NCBI GenBank assembly: GCA_026874595.1
Contig: CM049312.1
Coordinates: 27,149,956-27,213,955 of the forward strand
Source: Sipunculus nudus
Lineage: Eukaryota; Annelida; Sipuncula; Golfingiida; Sipunculidae
Direction of reading: 5' to 3'
DNA: 64,000 nt
Made by a program: the position numbers and the translations under genes. Numbering within the stretch: the first letter of the stretch is position 1; the number at the start of each line of letters is the position of its first letter. The notes beneath the pieces are model-generated. The model was not told the DNA's origin. It made no database searches and saw nothing but the letters and a program-made list of their open reading frames with translations. Positions 21,790 to 33,007 of the stretch are shown here, piece after piece.

Positions 21790-23080
21790 TTAATATTACC
21801 AAGGAGAGAATCGTAACCTTTTAACATATTGTCCATGGGCCTTTCAACCCAGTGGCAATAATTTAACTTCAAGGGTTGAAGGGAACACACAGGCGTGGGA
21901 AGTTAATCAGAGTTGGGCAGTTTTACTAAACACACACACATATATAACCTGTCTTTGGACATATGTCAAATATATTACAATTAAGTATAAGTCAAAAAAA
22001 AATCAGGTATTTTCAAGTATAGGATAATTCTGTACCAGGTTTATATATAATATTTCATAGGAAAATGGAACCAAAGTTGATCCTTCTAATCAAAAATATA
22101 TTTTATTTTCAATATATAAATATTATTTTCTGAATAGCAGGAGGATAATTACATGGACCATTTCCCTCATCCTAAAAAAAGGGGGTGAGGGGAATATGTA
22201 TGCCCCCACACCACAGTACTGACGCCCCTTTTTTAACCTTAATTAAAGTAAGTCCAATGGTCAGAGAAAAAGATTCGTCAACCAGACTGTACTATATCAT
22301 GAGTATGCCTCATGACGTCACACTTGCAACAGCCAAGTACGTTATGGTCTATTATTCTGTGTGGAACGAACTCACGACCCCACGCAAACCATTGCACTTG
22401 AAAATACATCCTGTTTACCTGTACTGTTCACAAAGTTCAGTTGATCTTATCAAGGCTATATATGAAATGTTGTTTAATTTCCAAAGTATTGCACTTAAAG
22501 ATGTTTTAATAATAACCAGCAAAATACTATTTCTTATCCAATAGGTGCCTTGTTCTAACGAAAGAAAGAAGTTAATATGGTAATCCATCTAGGGGCATCT
22601 CCATTTGAAGCACTCTTATTAGCATTGATGTGATATTGTTTTATATATAGTTACAGAGATTCTGTGCCACTATTATATTTAATCGTTTGAATTAAAATAA
22701 TGGATTATTCCCTTGGGTATTATCATAACGAATTCCGTTCATTACCTTTTGCTAAAGTTGCTTAAAAAAAGATCAACGACCATAAGGGGAAAACATATAC
22801 CTTCCTGGCCTAGGTAAAACTACAAATTACCTTATTAAAATAAATGGAAACAGAGAATTTGAGATTATTATTATGTGCCTTTTTCTAAATTCACTTTTAA
22901 CCTGAGTATGTAATTTAATTTATCGCCCGATTCAGAGCTAAAGCATGGTAACATCAGCAGTGCTTTTTTTTTGCATTATGCTGTCAGTAGGTGGACTTGG
23001 CTGATTTCTCGAGTCCTTACCTCCGAGTTTGAGTCCAAGTCCGAGTCCTTAAAAATGATTTCGAGTCCGGACTTAATTAA
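21790..23080. other. Intergenic stretch, nothing recognised
   Basis: AT-rich sequence. An open frame at 22185-22544 (119 aa) has no domain and no clear splice or promoter context. From 22999 to 23070 the words GAGTCC and CGAGTCC recur several times. Confidence 0.5.
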
Positions 23081-23087
23081 TCATATA

Positions 23088-23288
23088 TCACTGTCCATAA
23101 CAAATATATATATATATATATATATAATGGCATTTGTCTGGAAGCTCCGTCGTTTCAAGGATCGGGTTCGGCTCTGTTGGCTCTCATTATTATGCTTAAG
23201 GAGCGCACACGGCTGGGGTCTTGACCACAGCCCCCTGTAGCTGCTCGAAAAAGCGAAACACATCTTCAGTCAGTCAGTGTCCATAACA
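23088..23288 (-). mobile_element. Short retroposon with 15-bp target-site duplication
   Basis: TCACTGTCCATAACA (23088-23102) and TCAGTGTCCATAACA (23274-23288) match at 14 of 15 positions and flank a 171-bp insert. The insert has an AT microsatellite at one end, like a SINE or LINE tail, so it is read on the minus strand. It begins CTGACTGACTGAAGATG and contains no long frame. Long duplications of this type mark target-primed reverse transcription. I do not recognise the family. Confidence 0.6.
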
Positions 23289-23990
23289 CTTCATGGCTAC
23301 CAGGGGAGATTCCCATCACAAGAGACCGCTTTCAGGTTGACCCAGTTGACTGGTAAGGAAAGGCTGGGTCGACTGAAACATAGTATATGCATCTCGGCTT
23401 GTGAGCTTATTAAATCGGTCCGTTTTGCATGGGGACATCTAGCCCAGCACGCATGTCACCGAACCTTCTCACGTTTCTCCATATACTTAAATTGGCCTCA
23501 AATCATTTCTTAGCTTGTATTGTGTAAGAGTAAAATGAGAAAAAGAATAGTAATGCCAGCTAGGTTCGTATATTCATTTAACCATATTCATTAGCAAAGT
23601 ACTTGTATATTTCAGCCTAACAAGTTAGGTTTACCTACTTATCTGTCGACTAGTTAGATTTAATTGCATTATTAAATTAATTAAGGGAATAACCCATACC
23701 TGTAATAATATATTCAAAGGTTAATGATAAAGGTAGTGTGTTTTATATAAACACCAAGCCAGGGTCTTACACGACTTTGCATTATGCATTCCTGCATGGT
23801 CTTTGAGCTGTTCTTTGAGGAGCTTACGTACAAGCATACCAGGGGCGTATACAGGATTTTAGAAAAGGAGAGAGCTTCACACTCTGACACGGTTACTCAA
23901 GTGTGCCGGGAGTGCTGGTAGAATTTATAATATCTTTCATATGCAACGGTATATGAAAGAAAACGGTACCAAACGCTAAATCAGAGGTCT
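23289..23990. other. Upstream region of the C1q pseudogene
   Basis: No gene is seen. At 23841-23868 lies AGGGGCGTATACAGGATT followed by TTAGAAAAGG, a single copy of the terminal motif found on the minisatellite element (17722) and on the MITE at 56664-56853. I found no inverted partner nearby. Confidence 0.5.
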
Positions 23991-24000
23991 ATATATAAAT
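23991..24000 (+). promoter_or_regulatory. TATA box of the C1q pseudogene
   Basis: ATATATAAAT lies about 65 bases before the position where the start codon should be. The spacing is close to that of the two intact C1q genes, so the promoter looks preserved. Confidence 0.5.
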
Positions 24001-24062
24001 GCTTAGTTCCGTGCCTTGAGGACTCATTGCTATCCTGTCGTCTGACAACCTAGTCAAGAACC

Positions 24063-25275
24063 ATTTACTTCTTGTCTGTGATCGGCCTGCTGTTGCTAGT
24101 AGGGTCTACAGAGTCCAGTAACCAGGATGTTAGGATCCAGCGGCTTGAGAGACTGGTCTTACAGCAACAGGTAATTTTCTTATCAAGTAACATTCTAACA
24201 TTCTTAAATTCTAATCTATAGTCCTCTATAGATTAAAATACATTGTTCACTTTAAAAGGTTAAGTAATTGCTCTACCCAAGGAAAACAGTAAGCAGATGA
24301 TAGAAAACAAATAATAAGTCAGAGCTTTAAAAAGATATACACAATGTACATCCGTTATATTATATGCATCAGACATATTAATATTCTTCAATCTTCTTAA
24401 TATTCATACTTGTTAGTTTTCGTACTTGTTAATATTATATTCATACTTGTGAATATTCATACTTGTAAATATCCATACTTGTACAAGAGGAACAGAGGAA
24501 ACGGGAACGTAATGTCATTAGGATGGCATATTGCTATGCGTTTATTAAAGTGTAATTTTCTTCCAGTGTTAGTTTCAGTTTTATTTTTCTACAGGATACT
24601 CTTTATGCATTGTCTAGAAAAGTGAAGATGGTCAAAGGTATGTTCGTTTTATCATGATATTATCTACAAAACAATTAACGTAAATCCGACGCCAGCCAAT
24701 TCTTAATATACCTGTGTGTAAATAAGTCGTAATTAAAATTTGTATTTGAAAGATTTTCATCATGTCATGATATTATTTCCCCATATGGTTCCTTGCTTTA
24801 TAATGTAACAATATGTGAAACCTATTGTAAAAAGTAAACCAAGAAGACAAAAGCACGGTGGTATTATAAAGTACATATTTTTTTAGAAATAGCGAATGTG
24901 GCCTTCCTCGTCAATTATTATGGATCTGAGATTCGCGCACCAGTAAAAATGACAATACCTTATAACAGGGTATTTTTCAATCATGGAAACGGTTAGAACC
25001 TTCACACACACGCATTTACCGCACCGGTGTCTGGTCTGTACGTTTTCCACGTGAATGGTCTCTCAGGAACAAAAGGTCATAGTTGTATTAACCTGGAGAG
25101 GAATGGACGCTCTGTCACAAGTGGATGGGCTTCCAAAACCCACTCTACCATTCATATCAGCACCGCGCTGTCATTGAATAAAGGGGATAAAGTGATGGCG
25201 AAGACGTGCTCTAATGCCAACCTGGATGATGACACAGGAAACTTTTTCTCTGGGTACATTGTGCGGGCTTACTAA
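24063..25275 (+). pseudogene. C1q domain-containing gene, start codon lost and one internal stop
   Basis: Exon 1 (24063-24170) encodes a signal peptide and helix (FLSVIGLLLLVGSTESSNQ), but the expected ATG is ATT at 24063-24065, and no other in-frame ATG precedes it. Exon 2 (24595-24637, 43 nt) encodes DTLYALSRKVKMVK. Exon 3 (24887-25275) carries the C1q domain (NVAFLVNYYGSEIR; THAFTAPVSGLYVFHVNG; end SGYIVRAY), but a TAG sits at 24994-24996, where relatives have Tyr or Phe. The exons total 540 nt with no frameshift, and both splice phases (0 and 1) are intact. That suggests recent inactivation, or an allele or sequencing difference. It is closest in sequence to the fragment at 62799-63189. 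Confidence 0.85.
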
Positions 25276-25427
25276 GCGTCAGTGATTGAAGCGGCAAGAG
25301 TTACGTCGACCTGGATGGTTTAAAAGACCATTGTTGACCTAAAAATCATAGGCTTCATTGTTTTGTAGTTTTCGTATTCTACAGTAAACCAATATATGAC
25401 AGATATGTATCATTCATTTTAATTGCA

Positions 25428-25815
25428 GTCAGACGACTGGTTTTTGAACAAATAAAATTTTATTTGAAACTGAAAACTTAAGGGTATTTGTGTGTTGATT
25501 TGGTGCTGTTAGGTTATGTATTGAATATACGACATTCTCTTACTCTGTTGAATTATCAAATATAGCAAAGGTTCCCTAAAATAAATTATTTAAATGATTT
25601 TCTAAAGAAACAACTTCATTTAAAGTGGGTCAGACGACTGGTTTTTGAACAAATAAAATATTATATGTAAATGAAAATCTAAAGATATTTGTGTGTTGAT
25701 TTGGTGCTCTTAGGCTGTGCATTTAAAGGCCCATCTCTTAGTTGGTTGAATGATCAAATATAGCAAAGGTTCTCTAAAATAAATCATTTAAATTATTTTA
25801 TAAAGTAACAACTAC
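25428..25815 (+). repeat. Tandem duplication, 201-bp period, in the C1q pseudogene 3' flank
   Basis: GTCAGACGACTGG and the following sequence occur at 25428 and again at 25629. Both copies keep the polyadenylation signal (AATAAA at 25451 and 25652), 'gtgtgttgatttggtgct' and 'caaatatagcaaaggtt'. Many differences show that the duplication is old. The first AATAAA would serve the gene. Confidence 0.85.
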
Positions 25816-26689
25816 TATTGCAATAGATTTCCCCGAGGGGTTCACACTTCAACGACTATTTAGAATGGTCATATGTTTCTGAAGTAGGGTGCCTGGTTGA
25901 AAAAAAAATGATTCGAGGCACTAAAACAGGCGTGGCGATTCAAAAGACCCCACGCCCTTCAAAATATTCCAGGTGTATTTCTGACAGGTATGCGCATGCG
26001 CACTGTATTAGTTGGGAACATGACGAATGTGGTGACACATGACGACCGTATGCGAAAGGGCCAGGTGGTTCTTCATTATTCCGTAACAGGTGTAGCATCA
26101 GTGATAACTTGTTATGTCGTGTGATACTATGATATATCGGTATATCGCGATACGGTGTTTTGCGTATCGCAATGCACTTGTCAAATATCGATTTCTTTCG
26201 ATATTCTGTATAACGTGCCTAAACTGATATTTTAAGTAAACATAATGTTTCTGTTACAAATTTATCAATCAGTTTGGTTGGGATTATGGAAGTCCAAGAG
26301 TGAAAGCAGCGACCGTGTCTTTAGACGTTTAGTAGGAAATACGCAAGGATTTGCCTGATATGGCAAAGATCATAGATCCGTCCATGAAAATGTGCAAGTC
26401 TAGTCGATGACTTATTGGTACACGAGAAATATTTCCATACTTAAAAAAAAGCAATGCTGAACACGGTTATAATATACCTACATTCATCAATATTCTATTC
26501 CTACATTTTATGAAAACTGCAAGAAGATCAAGTGTCAAGTAAACAGTACCATTGTAAAAGAACGGCAGCCTTGTGATGTATTACACGGCTGTGATTGTAT
26601 ATAAAACCTATAAATGATTGTGCTTAACCACAGTCCAGAGTTCTCTAATTGCAAAGTTATTTTTTATATATGTAAGGCTGAAAGCAAAT
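25816..26689. other. Intergenic stretch, no gene
   Basis: Near 26130-26210 lies a run of TATCG/CGATA words (atatcggtatatcgcgatac and its near reverse complement), a short imperfect palindrome. Otherwise nothing is recognised. Confidence 0.5.
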
Positions 26690-26820
26690 TTGGCCCATTC
26701 CCTGAACATTTCATGAGATTCGAGTCATGGTTGCTTGCGTTATTCTGTGAACAAACACAAAAACACACACAGACACACACCCACGAACTGGGATGAATAC
26801 ATATCCTCCTGGGGGAGACA
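26690..26820 (-). repeat. Dispersed microsatellite-bearing repeat, copy 1
   Basis: Read on the minus strand it carries the family landmarks: 'ctcccccaggaggatatg', an internal (GT)n-rich tract, a 'cacagaataacgc' block and 'tctcatgaaatg'. Four other copies lie in this window (32011, 37585, 54785 and 58315). Confidence 0.65.
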
Positions 26821-27108
26821 AGGTTAAGTGTAAACATGTTTCCAGTAGATATATGAGACCCAGCATCATATTGAGCAGTGCAGATTGGCTACAGAGAGAT
26901 GGACGACTCCTTATGTTTACTCTTCTTAAAAATATAACATTAGTCATTACAAATAAGTTTTAACTTGAAAAATTATGTGTGCAGCAAAATCATAAGGCCA
27001 GTCTATGGGCAATCATGGACATAACCCTTGAATCTGAATCCAGACTGATTGTCCGAAAAGTTTAAGTGGCCCAATCATATATCTGACCTTTATCAACTAA
27101 AGGTAATC

Positions 27109-27505
27109 CCTTGCAGCTTTCATAAAAAAATTGACCAGAACACATGGATATAACTGCACACAGTCTGCTTGTTTTGTTAATATCAACGAGTTAATAACAT
27201 GTGTGGGCCCGCCAAAATTATAAAAAAAATCAAAAAGGGCATCTGGTAACAAATCAGATAAGCCGTTTTGCAATGAGTGATCTTTCTACCTCTGCGTACA
27301 TGCAATCTACCACCCTAGGTTACATGTTTTTCAGGTTTGTCTAAATTGTTCTGTTTACAAACTTGTTGTTGATAACAAGTTCACACCCCCTTCACGAAGA
27401 ACTTTTCACAACTAAAATTACCCTTATAGATCATTGATATATACACAGAGGAAGCCAGGAGTCTCATAATTCTTTTTCAAAAGGTGGGTGAATTGGCACC
27501 TTTAA
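27109..27505 (-). repeat. Dispersed repeat, about 400 bp, copy 2
   Basis: Reverse-orientation partner of 15228-15632. Matching blocks include 'acaaaacaagcagactgtgt', 'ggtagattgca' and 'aaagttcttcgtgaaggggg'. It has no coding capacity. Confidence 0.75.
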
Positions 27506-28310
27506 AAAATGTAATATTTGAACATACTGTTACATATATGTATGTTGACATATGTATATATAAATAATATGTGCACTGAACCAATATGAAAAGATAGATT
27601 TGACGAATGTATAATTTTTGTTAAAGTTCTTACTGTTGGCGCTATACACTAATAGAGTAATATGATAAGAGGTTGCACTCCCTTTCTAAACAATAGTGAA
27701 GGATCGACCGCATCGCCCCAGTGTGTCGAGGAAGACGGCAGAGATGAGGAGCCGGTCTGGCCCTCGTCATGGAGAAACCACTCTTACTCTGCCCACAACT
27801 GTTCCAACAACCGAACAGGATGGGCATTTAATAGAATCGGAGACTTATGAGCAACTCTTAGTTGAATGATGTTAACATGTTCATGTAATTGTGTCATGCT
27901 TGTGGGCGAAAATAGGTACAGCTGTAAAAATTCTGAAACGTTCCCGTGTCTTAAACTATTTCTAAAGTATCGAAAGTATATCGACTTGTCCCAAAAATTT
28001 AAGAAACCAAATTTCTAAAATATATGTTGCTTTTCATGCAAAGTTGATATTATAAAATAGAGTAAATAAAACTCTTCGTTTGGTCATGCATTTTGTTATC
28101 ATATTACACTCTTTTCTCTGAATACAAAGAAAATAGCCGGTGATCATTCCTGAACATCATTTAAAATATATCACTTCAAATTTTGAAAAAAAGTTATGAT
28201 TCTACTTCTCAAGCAGTGTTATGCTACATGTTTTCTATAACCTTTTCCCCGCGAAAGAAGGGAGATGCAGTGCAAATATAACACCGTTAACCGGGGCTAC
28301 TTTGATCGGC
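27506..28310. other. Intergenic stretch, nothing recognised
   Basis: AT-rich DNA. Two overlapping short open frames on opposite strands at 27642-27850 have no domain. A 'ggggctac' word appears twice near 28290-28320, at the edge of the inverted repeat arm. Confidence 0.5.
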
Positions 28311-31073
28311 GGGGCTACATTAAACATTAAAAAAAATCATGAGAATATTTAAAGAGAAAATATTTTATAAGATTTTTTTATCATACGATATAAAATATTA
28401 CAAGTTTAAATAAATACAGGTGTAGATTGTACCATTTACTGTGAGAATAAATTAATCTTGCACTTGTAGTCAAGATGGCGTCTGTCAAGATGTGATTTTT
28501 GGCAATACTGCAAACTTGTGTGTGCATGTACTCAGGTATATGATGGTTTCATATTGAATCATATGCAGGGTAAAAGTTATCTCTCCTTGTTGGTAAATAA
28601 CAACAACAGTTAACTGAGACTTTCAATTTTATTAGGGAAAAGCTTTTAAATATTCCACTTATGACCTACTTTGAACTCGTGCGAGGGGCTACTTAGGACA
28701 TGTTCAAAGAAGCCCCAGCACTAATTTAGTATAATTCTTTTCAGTATATTATATGGAATACAGAGCTATAATCAATGCTTAACATCATGTTGCACACAGA
28801 AACTTATAATGAACAAAGGGAAAGTATTCTGGTTACAAAATACAAAAATAGGCCAACTTATCTTGATGAAAAAAGATCCACAATTAGGCCTAAATTCAGT
28901 GCGTATTCAGAATATTAGAACAAGGTCCACGTTTTTGAATGAGAAGTTATGAAGTGTCTCTTCTTATTAAATTCTCATTTTTACCTCCCGTGTTTCGAGA
29001 TATATCAACACTGATTTTAACATCATAAATTGGACACCTGATGCAATGTCTTGGAAACGTCTCCGTGCACCTGAGATTAAACAGGTGCGCCTTTGGACCA
29101 TTTACGCCATCTGTCGGCCGTATATTGAACAAATACTTTGATTTGGATAGTGATAGATACCTAGAAAAAAAGAAACGTTACATAACACACAGACACAAAC
29201 ACAATCACAGAAAAAATGATAGAGAGAGAGATATATATAAAAGAATCAAAACTTTAGTATTATACCCGAAGATGGAGGGGGTATAGTTTAAATAATAACT
29301 GTGGCACTTTTGCTAAAGAGACTAAGATTTGGACATAAAATGGGGAAAATGTTAATCGCCTTTCATTTGTAATTTAAAATATAATTGATTATAAAATAAT
29401 ATAAGTTAAGACGCGCTTTCACCAGAGGTCCCCCCCCCCCGTTCAAAACAGTCTGTCTCAGTCAGGAATTGTGGGACGGCCGAGACTAATTGTTTCAACT
29501 GTAAAACATAAAGAGCAAAATTCAAGAAAGAAAAAAACTTCCATTCATATTGCACACGCACATACTCACCGAATCTTACTTATTCTGTAAGATTCTAACC
29601 AAGGGAACACTTATATTCTTGTAATTTGCCTTGAAATAATTTTAATCCAACTTATTTCAATTGACTTCATCTGCTAATTCCCAACATTTTATGTCAACGC
29701 CATGGGCGGGTGCATTGTGGGAGAGAGATTTCTAAATACACAATCGCTAACCAGCAGAGTCGTACGCTTGTGGTTATTGCTGGTCTCTTCCACAGGTTCG
29801 CCAGGACTAGGGGTTGAGGGGCGCCTCTGTATGTCCTTGTAAGAGACTAAAATGCGTATCGACATTTTGGGAATTTCCTAAAAGCGGATCAGCACGCGAA
29901 ATTAACGCACGGATCCACAACTTTCTTCAGGTTCCTAATCTTTATAAACGCGGACCAGCGCGGACAACCAATAAAAAATTGTTTTCCAAGTTCTTAGTGT
30001 TATTTCTTTGTCTAATCATTTTTGTGGACGTTTTATCTTAGCGACAACTGGAGTACGTTATAAGTTTATTTTTCATAACTCGTGGCAACAAATAGCCTGT
30101 ATGACCAGGATATAAACATAATTTTACATGGGTCCGTAATATCAGACCAATGGCTGTGCGTCGTTCCGAACTATATCTTGCTAACTGGATAATGAATATA
30201 ATATTAAATACCCTTAACTTGATATTATTATATAGCATCTTATATGTAACTACATTATTCAGCATTATAATCAATATGTGCGAATCCAACGCTTCGTGGA
30301 CCAATGCCGGCTGCCAGATAATTATTCTTCCCTTTAAATGATGCATTGTCAGATATATATTCCTGCTGCGATTATCATATGTTTGAGGATATTTACCCGT
30401 TTTATATTAATTGATGAAATGACACAAAATATTTTATTTATTTTTTTTTTTAATTTTGACCATCTGTCATTGAGGATTAACACATTTACATGCGAATTAG
30501 AATTAATAAGGGATTCCTATAAATCAACCGTTAACATGGGATTAAACAGAGCAACAGCTGCTAATGGCCTTCAAGTTCTGTAAGCTGTTACTTTAACCCA
30601 AGCAACTGTACGATTTGATTTCGTTCTTTCTAACAACAGCAATAACGTGGGAAAAATATTCCAATTTAAGTTAACCAAATAAGCCTCTTTGTTTATCTTA
30701 GCACAAATAAGCCTGTCTCCCACGGATTTTACGTGGCCTGTGGCGTATAATAGGGAATCAACGCCCTGGCATAATAAGCACGTGTACCGGAAGTGCAAGT
30801 TGATTTTATACGTAACTCCCGCATGCCGATGTATACGGAGAAAACGCTGGGAAACGGTATTAAACGTATATTATTCTATTTTCAAGCTTGGTTATGTCGC
30901 CCACTTCGCACTCCTAATTTTCACAAACCAACCGTCTGTTGCCGAAGTCGTAAATACTTTTTTGCTACTTAGCTCTGTATTGTTAGGAGAATATCATGCA
31001 GTCTCCATTTTTAAATAATGAAAACTCATATGAGCATGTATAAGCAAAAGTTTTCATTTTTACCATTTCTCAT
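28311..31073 (+). repeat. Left arm of large inverted repeat
   Basis: About 2.76 kb that reappears reverse-complemented at 33008-35771. Paired segments translate identically or nearly so (for example 29041-29286 with 34789-35034, and 30571-30798 with 33277-33504). Differences are scattered: base substitutions, a C run of 10 here against a longer G run there, and a 9-bp insertion near 35055 in the other arm. Short open frames inside have no recognised domain and change freely between arms. I see no gene in the arm. Confidence 0.95.
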
Positions 31074-33007
31074 ATATCATAAAATGTTAGTCTATTTCCA
31101 TCCTACAGGTTGATGATGGGTTGTCAATTCCTAGATTTTGGTCGAGGTAAATGTTCAAGACCTTTGACCAGTGGTGTTCACAATTCTGTGCTAATTCGCA
31201 TATTCCATGTATCATCTAAACAGGCAGAGCTTATTGTTCAAGATTAAAAACCTTTTGAGGTATTGTCATTTTATGGTTTCCCTGAAACAGAGGTTAACAC
31301 CTAACACGACGTTTATCGAGGAATTTCTATAGATCCATTTTACCAATCTCACTGTTTCATGTAATTTTCCTGAAAAACAGGAATATGTACCGATATCGAA
31401 TTAACATACAGCAAGTACTTAACTCGTATACATATAATGATTGAGTAATAATCTTGCAAAAAATTGCTTACCCTTATATTTAGCTTTTAATTCATAAGCT
31501 TTCCTTCATTCTGGTGGGGGGAAATCAATTTTTCTTTATTTAGTGTAGGCCTACAATGAGAACAATACACACATCTGGTTAATAGGCAGGAATGATTGAA
31601 TGGTATTTTTTTTTTCATTTTGTAACGGCGTGCTCGTGGCATGAAATTTGTACCATCGGTATGGACATATAAACGATAGATCAATGTAAGAAAGGAAAAT
31701 ATTTAATATATGATTTAAAGCAAGGAATCTTATCTAAAGGCAAGAAAGCGGGCCTATGCATACCCCATAAGAAGCCAGCGTCTTGGTGTGCATTGAGGCA
31801 ACACTTCGTTTTAGCTTAGGATTGGACGGGAAACAGACCTTAGAAATTTGGATTAGAGCGGCATCAATACCAATTTCACACCACTAGCTTATAGGCATAA
31901 ATATATTGTTTATACAATCGGCCCACCGACTTCCAGGTCGGTCAGTCCGGCCCTGCTTCATTGACACATGTTGTAAGTATAGGTATGTACATGATTAGTC
32001 TGCTTGCTCTGCCAGAAGGGCATGCGTTCATCGAGCTACTTTCCTGTGTGTGTGTGTGTGTGTGTGTGTATTTGCATACAACATTACTCACGCAATCATG
32101 AACGGAATCTCATGAAATTTCCAAGCCATTCGAAAATGGGAAGAATCGATTAGATTTGGTGTGGATCCGGCATATGATTGTTTCTGGAACGTCATCAAGG
32201 AATATTCACATATCTACAATCACCTATTCACGAATGAATCTGGCAATATGAATAAGTGAACGCAAATGCGCTATTGGAAACATCAAACAACAGGACCCTC
32301 CCCCCCCCCTCCCCCGCCCACACACACACACACACACCCTCACACACACAGACACACACATTGCGGAGGCTGCTTGCATCCCTTAGAATGAACATATCTA
32401 GTGAGTAAATTAGATCGCAAATTCTAAATATTTTTGGAGACTAACTGATGTATTTAAGCTGGGAAGCCATTCAAAGTAAGGGGTTCAAATACATGTATAT
32501 ACATGGTCCGGAGGCTTGTTTCCCTCTTATTATCGCAGGGCCAATGATTGCTGACACTGTCTCCGGTCAGACTGATGCAGTTTATCTACTATATGTTATC
32601 ATTGTAAATAAAGCTATTCCATACATACCTGCCAAAATCTTGAATGTTCCAGCATATCCACATGAGATACTTTCGTAAAATGATTTTAGCATCTGATGAC
32701 ACAGTTTTCCTTATGCAGAAAAAAAAAATTATCTGTGCATGATAAAAAAACTAAAATCCTATATTATCTAAAAGAGAAAAGCCACATATTAATTACCATT
32801 CTGTAAATTTAAAGGTGACACCCTTCAGCGCGGCCCTGCCATATATGTTCTGGTCCAGATACCTTCATGTCAAGCGACAACGTGGGCATTCCGATCTCTG
32901 CCGAAGGCAGTTCGGCTATTTTCCTGGCTATTCTGCACGCAATTTAGAAATCACTCAAACATCACTCAAAATGATTTGAACAAGACACAATACTATTGTA
33001 TACGGAA
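31074..33007. other. Spacer between the inverted repeat arms
   Basis: About 1.93 kb of unique DNA. It holds one copy of the microsatellite-bearing repeat (32011-32175), a (TG)n run at 32046-32069 and a C/CA-rich tract at 32298-32360. No transposase or other gene is visible, so the whole structure is not an obvious autonomous transposon. Confidence 0.6.
32011..32175 (+). repeat. Dispersed microsatellite-bearing repeat, copy 2
   Basis: Landmarks are 'ccagaagggcatgcgttcat', then (TG)n, then 'caacattactcacgcaatca', 'gaacggaatctcatgaaat' and 'ggtgtggatccggcatatg'. This is one of the more complete copies and defines the order of blocks. Confidence 0.7.
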
